In this document: piece after piece, positions 13,701 to 27,300 of the stretch
How the letters are laid out: every line of letters begins with the position of its first letter
How positions within the stretch are numbered: position 1 is the stretch's first letter
Origin: Phylloscopus collybita
Lineage: Eukaryota; Chordata; Aves; Passeriformes; Phylloscopidae
Length of the DNA stretch: 64,000 bases
Direction: 5' to 3'
Assembly: GCA_027886175.1 (NCBI GenBank)
Contig: JAJNNQ010000016.1
Span: 935,001-999,000, forward strand
Made by a program: the position numbers and the translations under genes
Notes under the pieces: model-generated
Seen by the model: the letters and a program-made list of their open reading frames with translations, nothing else
What the model was told of the DNA's origin: nothing
The model's database searches: none

Positions 13701-16289
13701 AATTCAACTAACCCAGCATGTTGCAGGGGGAAGGAATCCACACCAAAGCCTAATCAGCTGTTTTATAAATGTCATTTTTGGCTTTGCATCTGTTTGCTCA
13801 ATTAACAAAAGCAGGAGAAAAAATACAATGGAACAAACTTATTTGTTGAACTGCTGAATGATTTTATTAAGGTCCTTAAAGTATTAGTATTTTTCTTAAC
13901 AAAGGAACACCCTTACCACTATCTTACAGGTTTCTTTCAGAGGTGACCTGAAGTTTGTGTTTTTAATGTTCCTAGCAACAATAAAAACTAAAAGTTGCAA
14001 GGTTTTGAGGTTAAAAGTTTCTTTTCTAGTTCAATTGCCGTCAGCTTTCAAAAATAGGTATCAAACCTGATGTATAATTAATTTGATTTTTAACCTCTGA
14101 AGTTTGATTTAAAATTTTATACCAGTTATGAAATTATGGTAATTATTAATTATTTTCCATCAGAGAACTTGCTTCCTAGGAAATAGGTGCTGAAAATTTA
14201 AGTAGTTGGGAAGCTGCACATTCATTTTATTAGTCTTTCTTTTAGCTGCACATTAGCTGGATAAATAGGTGCAAAGGGTTTTGCCTACAGAACTGTAATT
14301 AGAGATTAATGGAAGCATGAGGTGCTGTAGATGTTTACCAGAAATATTTAGAGTGTCCTGTCTGAAAGCAAACACTTGGTTTGCTTGATTTGATATAGAC
14401 TTGTTGCACTAAAACAAGGACACTTTGTTTAATCTCTGCTGATAGTCCCTCAATTTTAGCCAGGTGGTTGGAGCAGTTTTTCTTTTCTTACTTCTTTTTT
14501 GAGAATGCTAAGACAGCAGCATTTGACTTTGCCATTGTATTTAGCTGGGCTTCTGTCTTGTGACTGGAGAGCCCCCTGGTTAATTCTGGTGTTGTTTCCT
14601 TTAATTCCCTCATGAAATGTTCCAGGTAGCATTGCTAACTTGTGCCACCTGATTACTTGGTAAACTCATCTGTTGCTAATGAGTCAGCTGATAGATTTCT
14701 TTTCCAAGGTGTTTCTAAACTATAGGAGGGTTGGGATAACATTGTTTTTTTATTATTATGCTGAGTTTCTAGATTTGTATGGCCTGTGCTCCCCTGTCTC
14801 GTATCTTCCCATCAGCTGTTTCTGGAAGAAAATCTTTGTGTTGGTTCAGCTACAGGGAGAGGTGTGCTGACTGCATCAGGAAATGTGCATTGTATCATGC
14901 AAATAATTCTTACCACTGAAGAAAGACAGTGGTCAGTGTAAACTCGAGATCTGCCTGAAGTCTTGACTTTATCACCTTTTGATTCAGACACTGTTGGGCT
15001 CCTGTTCCTAAAATTTGGGGCAAGCGAGTTTCCCACAGCCTCCATGCCTTGCCTCCTCCAGTGCTGACCTGAACACAGGCTTTGTTTTTAGAAATCAAAG
15101 TTTCCTAGCCTCAGGAAATGAAGTCCTGAGTCCCCCATCTCTTAAAGCCACCATGGGACAATTTGACTCACATGCAGCAGCCCAGTTAACTTTTCAGGAT
15201 CTGTGGGTATTTTCATTGGCGTTCCTTGCCTTGTCATCTGAGCGGTGCAGAACAGCAAGGAGCAGTGGAACAAGATGATGAGAGGTTTTGGGAGAAGTTC
15301 ACAGGCAGAGGAGGTTGCTGAGTGCTGTGCAGTTGAACAAGAACAGCTTGAGTGTGGTGATTGGTCTTTCAGCTTGGATGCAATGAGCAACAGAGGTGGT
15401 AATATTAAACTAAATTTCTGAAGCTTAGTGAAATTATTGTTTCTTTTAGGTAGTAATTTATTGCACCATGTTTGATCTTGTTATAATGTTGAAAGTCAAT
15501 GACAAACTACTTGAGAAGCTGGAACTGCTACGTACAGCCCAAGCCAAGGAAAAGGCCCAGACAACACTTACAGTCCTTAAAAAAGCCCAGCCCAGCCATA
15601 CGAAATTCCATGTAGATCTTCAGCAGTGTGTAATTCCCCTGATCCTCATTTCTGAATGTGTAAGATGAAGAACTTTGTTCAACCCTTGGCAACTTCCCTT
15701 TGACTGTCAATCACACACCCAGTTGTGGTGATGGGGCTGTGTGATGTGGTCAGTCCTGTTTCCTTCACTGCTTATTTATCTTCCTTTCATCACTTGCTTT
15801 TTCTTGAGGTTAAGCAATTAGGCTTTCCAAACACTGCCATTATTCTCCATGATTTGGTGACTACCCCTAACTAAGGTGAAGTGAGTTTTGGGCAACTAAG
15901 AGCCAAATCAAAACCTTTCAGAACAGGGTGGATTTTTTTATTATTTTCAAAACAAAGTAGCATTTTTGGGAAGAGTTTTTCCTTGGTTTCCTTCTGCTAT
16001 ATGCCCCAGAATGTAAATATTTTTCCTTGCGTACCAAAACTAAAAAAAAACCTGCAAAACAAAGCAAGAAAACCCAAACAAGTCAGCCATGTCACTGTAT
16101 TAATTATCTGTTAAATTCAGAAGTTAGGGTTAAGGATATGGCCAGCTAAAATATTTTGTGGGGGCAGACCTTAAAAACAAAGAAGTGACGAAGGAAATTT
16201 TGGGGTAAATACCGTAATTTGGACAGCCCTCTGTGTCTCTTAGGAGTACAAAGAGCTTGGAGATCTTAGGCAATGATAGCAGCATCCTC

Positions 16290-16545
16290 AAGGAGGGCAG
16301 TGGAGAGGGGTGGGTGCTGATCTGTCTCTGGGGCCAGTGATGGGACACAGGGAGGTTGGGTACAGGCTCCTCACCAGCAGGGCACTGGAGCAGAGCAGTG
16401 GTCACAGCTCCAAGCCTGGCAGAGTTCAGGCAGTGTCTGGACAGTTCTCTCAGTGGTATGGTTTAGTTTTAGGTAGTCCTGCAACAAGCAGGGAGTTGGA
16501 CTCTGATCCTTGTGGGTCCCTGCCAGCTTGAAGTATTCTACAATT
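16290..16545 (+). mobile_element. CR1 LINE 3'-end fragment, internally deleted
   Basis: The order of motifs follows the avian CR1 3' region: ggtgctgatct, then cagtgatgggacacaggga, cagggcactggagca, gtggtcacagctccaagcc, gcagagttcag, gttggactctgatcc, and gtgggtccctgccagctt followed by a degenerate attctac end. Small internal stretches expected between these motifs are missing, so the copy carries deletions. It has no open reading frame of the element and is a dead, 5'-truncated insertion. Boundaries are approximate. It supports an avian or other sauropsid source. Confidence 0.85.
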
Positions 16546-16565
16546 GTGCATTGTACATTGTAGAA
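16536..16565. repeat. Small inverted repeat at CR1 3' edge
   Basis: ttctacaat (16536-16544) and attgtagaa (16557-16565) are perfect reverse complements around a 12-base spacer. The left arm lies where CR1 copies normally carry their terminal ATTCTATG-type repeats, so it is probably a mutated CR1 tail meeting flanking DNA. Confidence 0.75.
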
Positions 16566-19500
16566 CCCAATCTTTCATAACACAAGGTAGTGTGGCAATT
16601 CAAAACTAAATAACATATTAGGTCACTGCATCTGGTTTTCACTGTAGGCTTTTTCAGTCACATTGACTCTTTCATCAATTTAAGTCCTGTTGAGGAGCAA
16701 GGGGTTCCTTCAAGCATCTGAAGTTCATCTGTCCATCAGGATTAGCAGCTGCAGCAACAGTGGAGTGTCCTGTGGGTGGTGGTAATGCTACAGCAGTGAG
16801 GGCTGCAGCTCAGCAATCCTTCTGACGTGGCTGACAGACACACAGAAATATTTCTGAGGGCCTAAGTCAGATGAGCAAAACAAGCTGTTTCTATAGCAGT
16901 GCACAAGATCTGCGTGTTTGTTCCTGCTGTGTGGCTCACTCTGGGAAATACAGCATCTGTGTGTGCACTTTAGATTGCAGGGAAGCTTTTGTGGTGGTTC
17001 AAAAGCATTCTGTTTGCTTAACCTGGATTGCTCTAAAAACACTGTTGTGGGTTAGCCACGTAAATGTGAAGGAAAAGTATGTTAAAATATAGTATTAAAA
17101 TTCAAATTGACTTACTGATATTTTCAGTTAACATTTTATGTACTTCTGTTTTGCAAGAGTAACACCTGAAATGGTCTCAGAAGAGATAACCAGGTGCAGA
17201 TAATAGCTTACATTACATTAATGCATATCATGAAAATCCATATGAGGAGAGAGTTAGCAGCTGTATGTATGCTGATGTGCATTACAGTAAAAGATAAAGA
17301 GATCAGTGTTAAAATGATAAAAATACTGACATTAGTACAGAAAAAAATAATTTCATAAAAGCCTTAATAAATAAAAGGGCCTATGTAGCAAACATTAAGC
17401 TTACAAAATGAAGCTTTCAAACTGAGGGAGTTGCAGAGCTTTGTTTCTTTTTGTTTCTTTCCTCCTAATAAGCTTCCTTGTGCACATACATTATGAAAAA
17501 ATTTCCTATGACTGTCTCCTCATAAAATGTACCAGTTGCAGCATGCTCACTTAAGTCACGTCCTTTCTGTGTTTTATTTTATTGTTCCAGTTCAGTATGT
17601 GGCCCAGTTCTGCACATGGTTCAGTGGTGGTGTGAAGATGAAATTGTTCTATAACAATCATCAGTAGTACTGCAGTGTTTAAATTAGCAACAGAACTGCC
17701 TTGCTGAGCAGTGAATGGGGTGATACCTGATCAGCAGGCTTTTGAGATCTCTTGATACTAAAAATATGAGTGTGTATTTGAATGTTTGGAAAGAGTGTTT
17801 GCATATATAAAAAGATGATTCTCTGACTGGCTTTGAAAACTGACAGTTAGATGGCAGGGAAGGAAGAGCATTCTTTACAGAACCACAGTATGAAGTCTTC
17901 AGAGCTTCACAGAACTTCCACGGTGCAAATGTCAGAGGGCTGTGGACTTGTATGTGCTGAACCTTTTGCATGATTTTCTGCATGAGGTAGTGTAAAAGTG
18001 AGAATTTTCATTTGGTGCCACAGCCATTGAGATGAGATGAAATGTGTTTTCGTGCATCAAATGACTCTAAGCCTCCTTGGGTTTATAGATTAGGGGTTTC
18101 ATGTGAACCTCTCAGATTTATACAATTCAACAGTTGGGGAGATTTTAGTTAATGCCACAGATACCTGTATTGTTTGAAAAGCTTATGGCCCAACTTTTGT
18201 TCTTTTTTGACATCAAAGATATGGAGGGGTAGTTGTATCTTGGACATGATTCAAAGCCAGGTTCAATGGAGCAACCTGGTCTAGTAGGAGGTTTTATGAA
18301 GATTGATCTCAGTCTTACAAGCACTAGGTAATTTCCAGACTTAACTTTGGAAAAGCTTGTCTTCATCTCAAAACATCTAGCTAATATATTAGAATGTCTT
18401 TATGAGAAGGGGGATGGATGTCAATAGTACATATCCCTATGTACAGATCCTACTCCTTTCTACATGTTTTGTTGGAAATACGTGTTTTGTTTGAAAACGT
18501 TTTGGGCCATGTAAGATTATCTATTTCAGACATATTTTGATGAGGGTTGGGGCTTTATTAATACTGTCATCTCTTATCTAACTAGTTGGTTATAGTAATA
18601 AAGATCAGTTTCCCAACATGTAAATCTAGCTTTGCAAATTTATAAAAAAATACTTAATTCCTCTAATTTTAATTTAAAACTTGAGTAAAAATTCTGATAT
18701 GGAATTGAATGTGCTGGGCTAACATATTTTCATTCTCTGCATTGACTTAGCTGTACTTTCTGTGTTTATTTTATTGCACAGATAGAACCATGTATTGTAC
18801 AAGCTGAGTTGGTGCCAACATAATATTTCCAATAAGTTGTTTAATCACGGAGCAAGTCTGCTTCCAAACTGGGCAATGTGCCCGTTGCCAGTGTGCAGCT
18901 CTGGGTTAGAATAACTCAACAATTACACTGGTTGTGTTTAAAAAGCATCCTGACTCAAATCAGCTGTAACTCTTGGACAGGGTAGTTAAGTATGCCAATA
19001 ATTTTTTAACATCATCAGAAAAGGACTTTCCTTTTTTATTGGACTCCAGAGGCCATCAGCACTTTTTCACCCTAATAGTTTGTTTTAGCACCAAGGAAAA
19101 TTTGCTGTCTTCGCAATTTTCCCAGCCTCAGTTGGCTTCCATTGGAAAAAAGCAGAGCTCAGAGTTGAAGCTACGTGTTTTTGGAGGAACTCAAAACACT
19201 GACTGGTCACGTGCCTCGTAATTTGAACATAAATACATCAAAAAGAGATACGTTCTTGATCACACTTTTGTTATGAGTTCTGAAGAAAATATTAAAGAAG
19301 GGTTGTTTGTGATATGTTCTAAAAGAATTTCTGAAATACAGGAGAGCCATTCTTCCCTGTCTGTGTGGATAACATACCAGATCTGAAGCTGGTATATCAT
19401 TCTGTTTTCTAAACAGTAAATTAAAGAGCCGTCTCTGCTACTTGCATGATGTTTTGGGGAAATCTAGCAACCAAAGAATCTGTCTTTAATTCCAAAATCC

Positions 19501-20016
19501 AAACTGCAGATATAATTATAGAGAAAAGGGCTGAGGAAGCAAAGCTAGCCTGTTTTGTTTTGATTGGACTAAAAGTTTAGACTTAAGTTCTCTGTGGTCA
19601 GGAGGCTGAGATTAAAGGGTCTGTAATTAGATTCAATACTCCATGTGTCTTAATGCCCTGAAAGGCCAAACCCTGTCTGCAGGCAATGGCAGCTGCCAGG
19701 ATCATCAAAAATAGTCCCTAGATGCAAGTGAAAAGGAAATTATGCACGCCTTCTCAAATAGTTTGTTCTTACTTGTTGTGTCTTGTTTGTGTGGAAAAAA
19801 ATGATAGGAAATTCCTCAAACCGTCAAGAAAACAAGTGGATCTTGAGTTTGAAAAGAAGTTGTTTTACTTCTGGAAACATTGTCTAATTCTTGTAGCTAA
19901 TCCTCTGTGTTCAAGTCATGGTTCAGTAGTTTTTCCTCTCACTCCTGCTGTTTTCTTCACGTTAGATCCAGTGGTACCCAAAGCAGAACAGGTTATTAGA
20001 TGTCTGTGGTTTTATA

Positions 20017-20030
20017 TGTGTGTGTGTGTG
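20017..20030. repeat. (TG)7 dinucleotide run
   Basis: Seven tg units stand about 300 bases upstream of exon A. It is short and probably of no consequence, but a potential length polymorphism. Confidence 0.85.
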
Positions 20031-20326
20031 AACAGAGAGGAGTTTTCTTCCCCAAAGCCAGAGGAGGACAGGTGCATCTTTTGATTAGTAGTTTATACCA
20101 AATAATAAATAATGCTTTTGTTTCAGAAATGTTCTAGTTCAGGTTAATAGTAATGAGCAAAACGAAGCCTTCTTTTGGCTGAGTGAAGAGCTGAGGGCAA
20201 TGCTTGAGGATGAGTTTGGTGCTGGTGACCTTGTGCAGAGGACGTGGGGGCACCTGATGGTGCCACTGTTCCCTGGCTGACAGGAGCGCCTCTGGACCAC
20301 GCTCTGAGTGCTCCTCTCTTTTGCAG

Positions 20327-20462
20327 GCAAGTTAAAGATCAGAATAAGAAAGTAGCAAATCTGAAGCACAAAGAACAAGTGGAGAAAAAGAAGAGTGCAC
20401 AGATGCTGGAGGAGGCCAGGAGACGAGAGGATAACCTTAATGACAGCTCCCAACAGCTTCAG
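20327..20462 (+). CDS. ERC1: ERC1 exon A (central coiled coil)
   Basis: This 136-base exon encodes the last base of a split codon (Arg in known ERC1) plus 45 residues, from QVKDQNKKVANLKHKEQ to EDNLNDSSQQLQ. ERC1 is a cytosolic coiled-coil scaffold that binds RIM, liprin-alpha, bassoon and Rab6 at presynaptic active zones and acts with LL5-beta at the cell cortex; this part lies in the long central Cast-type coiled coil. The acceptor is a pyrimidine stretch ending ttttgcag at 20326 and the donor is CAG|gtaaca. The frame stays open 5' into the intron back to 20244, but similarity to ERC1 begins exactly at the acceptor. Reading past the donor meets a stop at 20535-20537. KHKEQVEKKKSAQMLEEARRRE matches my memory of ERC1 better than ERC2, which differs at several of these positions. 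Only the middle of the protein is present here. Confidence 0.95.
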
Positions 20463-20468
20463 GTAACA
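20463..20468 (+). other. ERC1: 5' splice site of exon A, non-consensus +5
   Basis: The exon ends CAG and the intron begins gtaaca. Positions +3 and +4 fit the gtaagt consensus, but +5 is c instead of g and +6 is a. A weaker donor here may favour regulated joining to either exon B or exon C; that consequence is inference. Confidence 0.85.
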
Positions 20469-23400
20469 TGGGCATTGAACAATGCACTTGGGATAATGCA
20501 CCAGGCTTACTGCCTGGCTCTCCACTCTGCCTCCTGATCTGTTTTCCTGGCTGTTACCTAACAACTTTGTTACTGATTCTTTAAAAGGACACTTCTATCC
20601 TCTGCAGCATTTCAAAGAAAGCAGCCTCTCTCAATTGCCTTCATATCTTACTCAATTTTTTTAAGAGGAAAATGTACTTTTAGTGCCAACTTGGTTATGA
20701 AGTGCATCGTTGAAATAATTATATCAATTCTGTATTGAGATTGGTGTGATGTTTCTTTCTTCTCTGCTCTTCTAACAGCCTTTTCCTTTAGCTGTTTTGT
20801 GTATTTTCCCAGCTGGTTTTACCTTATGCTGGTCTCCTTTCTTCAGTAAATGAAAGATAACCAAGTAAGTATTCTTACAGAAAGCTGGAATTGTTGTGGG
20901 GTAACTGGAGGACCATGTTTGCTATGTGTAGTCATCCTTGTTTCCTCTACCTCCTGAATTCTTGGTGTGCTTACTGGCCAGTTGGCTTTATCTCTGAAAT
21001 GATCATACTGCTGCCTCACAGAGTGATCTGGTTACCTCAAATCTGCCCAGGCATAAGGAAGCCACTGGTATGAAAGCAAGTCAAGTATTTCTCAGTGTGC
21101 TGTGTGTTGAGATTAGCTGCTGGAGGTTTATGAAATGGTAAGTTTTCAATTGCTGTCATACAAATAGTAAATTACTGGTGTGGAGTACAGCAAAGATACC
21201 ATGATGCTGAGTGTGGAGATAACAGACATTTTGACTGCATTTTCTCTAATTTACAAAAATAACTTCCTTTTTGGTGAGTGAAAATAAACATGGGAACTGC
21301 ACCCTACCCTGTAGTCTTTCATTTTGTAAATTTTCAAAGAACAAGCCTTTCTTTGCTGTTTTCCTTTGTTATCCTAGGTTAAATTATTTTTATAAGCCAC
21401 ATATCTTAATACACCTGCAGTGAAGACACAGAATACATCCTAAGGGTTCTCTAGCAAAGATAAATTCTCTCCTTATTTCAAACACTATTACTTTGTTCTG
21501 TGGGATGCTGGGGGGATGTTTTTTGCTGAAACTTTGAAAGAACCACAGAAACATGTGTCCATGGGGGAGGCTCTCAGATGCACCATTTTGTGGTTTTCTC
21601 CATCAGCTCCAGTCCTGTATGTACAGGCACTGAAATAGTTAAGTTCCAAGTGTATGAAAATGATTTCATAACTGCAGACCTTTGTAAAAGGCGGGAATGT
21701 GGGATTTCTACATCTGCTAATGGGGTTTGTGGCTGTAATGCTGTGGCAATTCACAAGGCTCTCGTTCTGTGGCAGCTACGTTTAAATAACACAATCCTCC
21801 TGGTATTAGTGAAATGTCTTTAAAAATTCCTGAAACTACTACAATATTTGGTGAGATTTCTAGTCTGCATTTGAGTAAATCTATATTTCAAGTCTGAAAA
21901 GACAGCTGGTGCTTGACATTTGCCTTGCAATTACGTGGATGGTGTACTTATTGAGTGACACCATTCCATCCGACCGTCGTCTTTGTTTTTATGTAGCACT
22001 TCCAGATTTTACAAGGGATGGCTTCCTTTCCTGGCTCTCCCTCTGCAATTATTCCATCTTCTTCACATATGTAATGCATTGAAAAAAGTCTGAAATTTGT
22101 TTTATCTCAGCTTCTATTAGCATATTGAAACCACTTTTTAAAAAAAAAAACCCCAGTAAATTATGTAAAATATTTGTACTACATAGCAATGAACAGAGAA
22201 TGATATTGCAGTTACTGAGAACTTTAAGTCCTGTTAAAACTATTTAACACCACTTTCTGGCACATCAAGGACATGGTACAGCTTTGGTGGTAGCAGTGGG
22301 GCAGCTTTTGCTTAGAAGAAAACGGTGCTGCTTTATATCAGAGCTCTTCAAGAATGTATAGCTGCCCTTGCAATTTCCTATCCAATACTTTACTTATACA
22401 GTGTTTTAAGCAGTTGAGAGATCATAGATATAAAAACATGAATAGCATGGATTTCTTTACCCTTTCCCATTCAGGTTTTCCAACTAGAGATCTCTGTGGA
22501 GCAGTGCATACTTTTTTGCACTTTGCTTATGCTGTGTTTTATTCTGCACTGGTGTCTGTGCTTTCTGTATAATTACAGGCAAGTCTTTCTGACATTAAAA
22601 ATAGAAATTACTAAGTGCAATAAATAATTTAAGATTGAAGTGTGATGTGATAGGCAGCATTGAAGTGTGCAAGTTATCATGGTATTAATGTTACTTGATT
22701 TCCCCTAGTGCTTTTCCTGCTTTTGTGAACATAATTGTCCTGTTTGGGTGGGCTCGATTTTAAAGAGCCTTTCCCCATATTCAGCACAAGGCTGAAGGGA
22801 ATGCTTTCATTCACAGATGAAAAAGGTCTGTATGCTCTAATGAAAATATCAGGCTAAGGTAAAATATGGAGTGTTTAATGACAAGTGACAGGTTCAATAA
22901 AAGCTCTTTCCTTTAGAAGAGCCCTCTGCTTAGAGCCTCCCTCTCTCAAGGACTGCAAGATTTTGGTTTCCTGGAAGTAAAATTTACCCAGGACCACATT
23001 TCAGTTTGTTAGTTGTGGAGACCTGTCTTCTCTCTAGACTCTTAAAGGGCACTGCCTTGTAATCGATTTAAAAAAATTAAACCTGAGATGACTGGAGATA
23101 TTTGACTTTTTTTTTTATGAAACCATTGTTGGCTTTGGGGTCAGGACACACAAGCACCAATTTCAGATAATTTTGGTCTTGGTGGTTTTGGCTGGAATTA
23201 ATAATAAGACATTATGAAATGCTTAAAAATATATGATCTGCATGTTCTTGGGTCGACTGTCTGCAATCCAGTCAAATAAACACGCTCCCAACACACAGTG
23301 CCCTCCTCTCCTCTCTGTCCCTAACAGGCCTGTGGTTTCTTTCTTCCTGAGTCCAGTAACAAAATGTTCGTTTATTCACAGAGCTCTGATGATGGAAATT

Positions 23401-24202
23401 TGGTATTTTGGGGAGTGGGGCAAGAATGAAAACCATAATGTCTCAATTCTAGTGAGATGGATAAATGGCTTTCCAAATTTGTCTTTTCCTCCTGGGTTCC
23501 CTTAAGCCACAACTCTCCAGAGATCTGAGAGGTTGGCGAGTGTCTGGTCTATAAGCAGGATAAAAAAAACAAACTTGGGTTGGAGTAGAAAATTTTTGCT
23601 TGAAGTGAGTAAAGCTTGGCTATTGTGAAAAATAATTGATGTGCTGTTTAGTCCTAGAAAGGTAACATTTACTGAAATTTCATTTTATTTGAATGGATAC
23701 TTCAAGCTGGCTTCTGAAAAGAAGTATGCATATTTTCTTGTTCTATCACTCTAGCATCTTCTGAATTTTCAGAGTATTCTGCTGTGGGTTTGTGTACTGT
23801 TGAATCTGTATTGCAATTACAGACTTGCTGCAGACAAACTATGGCCACATCATGTGTAAGACAGGTTTGAGTGCTTTAATGACCAACTGTAGAAAGCAAG
23901 TTAACTTATTAGTTCTCTTTTTTTTTTCCACACCCAAGTTTAGATAATTTAATGTATATTCCTAATCCATGAATCACAGATGCAAGTATATGCTGTTTGT
24001 TTGTACACTGAATAGTGTATTTCTTTTATCATATTGGGAAAAACCTATCCTTCCAGTGGGAAGAACTCTACTTTTAATCTAAACAAATATGCAACTTGAT
24101 GTCCAGTAATGTTTTTACTGTGGTGCAGGCAAAGCCCAATGAAATGGATGGATAAGCAAATACCTTCTCATCAAATGAACCTTCTAAACTCATTAAATAT
24201 CA

Positions 24203-24352
24203 GCCACGGTGCCCCAAGGCTGCCAAGTGTTTTAGAGACGTTTGGACAATGCCCTCAACAGCATGTAGTGACTTTTGCCAGCCCTGGCTTGGCCAGGAGG
24301 TTGGGCTGGGTGGTTGCTGCAGGTCCCTTCCAGCTGGAGGAGTCTGCTGTGT
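24203..24352 (+). mobile_element. CR1 LINE 3'-end fragment, old copy
   Basis: Successive matches to the avian CR1 3' region are cacggtgccccaaggctgcc, gacgtttggacaatgccctc, acttttgccagccctgg, and ggttgggctgggtggttgct leading to caggtcccttccagctgga. The terminal ATTCTATG-like repeats are not recognisable and the 5' part is absent. Divergence is clearly higher than in the 42.4 kb copy. Boundaries are approximate. Confidence 0.85.
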
Positions 24353-27300
24353 TCACTGTTTGCTAGGAGGCACCATGCACGTGCACACAGTCACTGCCTG
24401 CACTCAAAAACCTGAGAACCCAAGCAGAGCCCAGTACAGCTGAGCTTAAACTGAAGAATTTCCTCTTGATGTGCTACGATTGGACCTTGAATGTGGGGTG
24501 GATGAAGTTTTTTCATCCCATCTCTTGACAGTAATACTATGCCGTAATTAAAATTATGTTATGTTCTCCTTTGGCTATTAGAAAAGCAAGATTATGCTTT
24601 CCTAATTAATCTCTGAAGTTGCTTTTGGACAGTGAGTACCAAATTTCTCAAGAAATGATTAAAGTAAATGTTTCCAAGCTTACAGTTCAAGATCTTCTTG
24701 AAACCTTTCTAGGCATCATCAGATTTGAAGCAAATTGGTTATGCTAGTTAAACATGTTAGGTGTTTTCCTGGGATAAGCAACTTTCAAGTGTGGAGTTCC
24801 TGGCTAATTTCTCTTCCATACAGACCACTGCCATATCAGATTCCAGCCTTGCCTGCCAGATGAGTGCAGTGTACAGCCCAGAAAACAGCCAGCAGCTCCA
24901 TTTCAGCCTGGCAGAATCTGTTCCTTAAAGCCCTCTTGCATCTGCAGGGTTTGCTCCAGACACCAGTCTGACATACCGAACATGGATCTGCTCACTGAGC
25001 TCAGATGCACCTCGGGGAATTACTCAGATCAAAATGTTCTTTTCTCTCTCTTCCTCTCCCAGTCCTTTTTAGACATCAATTACATCATGGAGAGGCTTGG
25101 CCTGCCTGTCCCTGGCCAGTTCCCTGTGCTGCCCAGCCTTGGAGGTGTCAGTGTTCCTGGGGCCTGAGCGGTGCCATCAGCCCTTACACAGCGGCTGGGA
25201 TTTCACTCAGGGCTATGTTCAGGTCTAGCTCATGCTCATGCTGTTCTCCAGGACAGAGCTCATGGCATCAATCACTGAAAGGATACCAATTCACTCTGCA
25301 ATTCAATTTTAAAGCAATTTTTTAGTACTTTTTGAAAGGATGAGTTTTTCTTGTCTGTTACCGAATAGGATGAAACTTAATATTGTTACATGTTCTCAAT
25401 AATTTAGCTCAATGTGGTTCTGAGGTAATGGGAATCAGTGTTTTACTGGCTGCTTCTCAGTGTTATGTGGGACTTTTGTCAGTGAAAATGCAGCAAGTAG
25501 GAACAAATACAGGCTCTAAAGATCAGTTATACCTCATAAAAATCAAACTGGAATAATTGTATGCAAATTTCCCCTCCTATTTTATTTGGGCAGTGGCAGC
25601 CAATAGGTAGTTTTGGGATCGACTTACCCTCCAGCTCTTTCTCTCAGAGATTCTGTGACAGCTGCCTTTCCATTACATATGCAGTAGAGACATCAATATG
25701 CATCATGATTCATTAGTGATGTAATATTCCAGTAGGAATTTTCATTTCCATCAGCTTTTACAACACATACAAAAAATACAGTGTTCAGAACTTTCTCATT
25801 CTGTGTGTATTTGGAGGGTTGTGATTTTCAGCACAGTGTGTTGCAGTTAGTGTAGGTACAGGCACAGATTTAACCCTGGCAGATGCTGTGAGAAAATGCT
25901 AGCTCTTGTTCTAATCTGTCATAGTCCTCTGTCACAAGAGCTTTTCTTACCTTTCCTGGATGTCTGGGAGAAGTTCCAAAAATGATCACCTTTTATCTAC
26001 CCATTTCATCACTTAGAGTGAGGGGAGGTTTCTTGAGGGGAGCTGAGAAGGAATTAAGTTGAATTGTAGCCCTTTTTCGGGAATTAAAAATCATAATTAA
26101 GCACCCCTGGATATGTCTACTTTTACAGCATAGATAATGCAGGAATGATGAATAGACAGCCTCACTTCATTATATAGGTGTGAAACAATATAGTAATTAC
26201 AGACAAGACTCAGTTATTCTTCATTTGTAATGCTCTCTAATTGAAGAAAGGCTTAGACATTTTCACAGTTAGTGCCTTAATCATTTTTATCATTCAGCAA
26301 CACAGAAACTGGACTGATAAGTTCATTGGACAGTGGAGGAATACTGCACAGTGCTAGAAATCAGTGCTTAAAATGAAATAGCATTATTGTGACATTATAT
26401 TTTCATGTAAAAGTTGCACTGTTGGATTTCCACCCCAGCAAGGCAGTAGTGCACGTAAAAATGAGCTTCTGCCTTCCAAAGAAGGTTTCTCCTCTTTCCT
26501 CTATTGAAGTGACAATGTGGATTTCAAGGAAGATGTACTAACAGATTACCAGAAAGTGAACCCAGCAAGGTAAGAAAAGCATGATGACAAACAAGAAGCC
26601 CCACAGAATCTGCTCAGGTGAGCTCCTGTTCCTAGAGAGATCAGTCCTTTTTATCTCTTATGCTTTCACAGGTGGTGGGCTTGGCAAGACAGTAATTCTC
26701 CATGTACCTAAAGGAAGCTCATCAAGAGAGGCTTTCATGCACAGTAATTTTAGCAGTATTTACCTGGGCCTGTTTCTAATACCAATTTCCAGCTTTTCCT
26801 TATAGAAATCCCATACCTGTTTCTCCAAACAACTGCAGACCAAGTATATGGTACTAGGGGTGACTATTAATAAAATTTATATTTATCTCTCTCATTTCTT
26901 AGGTTTTTTTGGGTTTGTTAGGCTTTGGTGCATTACCACTCTTAAAATGTGAGCTGTGATTCACAAGCAAACTGTGGGGACAGCTGTGTCTCCAGTTTTA
27001 TTGAAGCCATTTTTCTGATGAATATTTGCAAGGTCTAACTTGATTTTTGCTCGTGTGCTGAAGCACCAATCAGAAATGCACACTTTTGAATGTGGAAAAT
27101 TATTCGTCTCAGAAATGAATTGTAGAAAGAAGATGCAGCTTTTTTCTCTAAGATAGAGCATCAGAATAAACACATGACCTTGTTCTTAATTTGATGTGGC
27201 AGTTCTTACAGAGACAGAATCTGTCATTCTACATAACTGATGTTTATGACATGAAATCCATTGTTGAGGCACTACCTCCTCTTGTGTCTGACCAGCAGAG

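Larger units (their letters stand above)
1..20326 (+). other. ERC1: ERC1 intron, 3' part (upstream exon outside window)
   Basis: This is non-coding sequence upstream of the first exon seen here. The intron must be phase 2, because the exon at 20327 begins with the last base of a codon. No upstream ERC1 exon was found. The stretch contains a 9-base tandem repeat near the start, a 31-base hairpin at 1713-1743, a CR1 fragment near 16.4 kb and a short TG run near 20.02 kb. The rest is AT-leaning unique sequence in which I see no gene. Many short open frames exist, but none has a recognisable protein, consistent exon borders or a domain. That it is intron is inferred from the exon that follows. 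Confidence 0.85.

Noticed and set aside
15468..15668. + strand 66-codon frame with a Lys/Glu/Leu-rich stretch, considered as an extra ERC1 exon
   Set aside because: It does not match any ERC1 segment I know, has no good donor at its end, and its tail is hydrophobic and non-coiled.
20244..20326. In-frame ATG and open sequence upstream of exon A as an alternative start
   Set aside because: ERC1 similarity begins exactly at the acceptor; the upstream residues look like translated intron and no promoter signal is evident.
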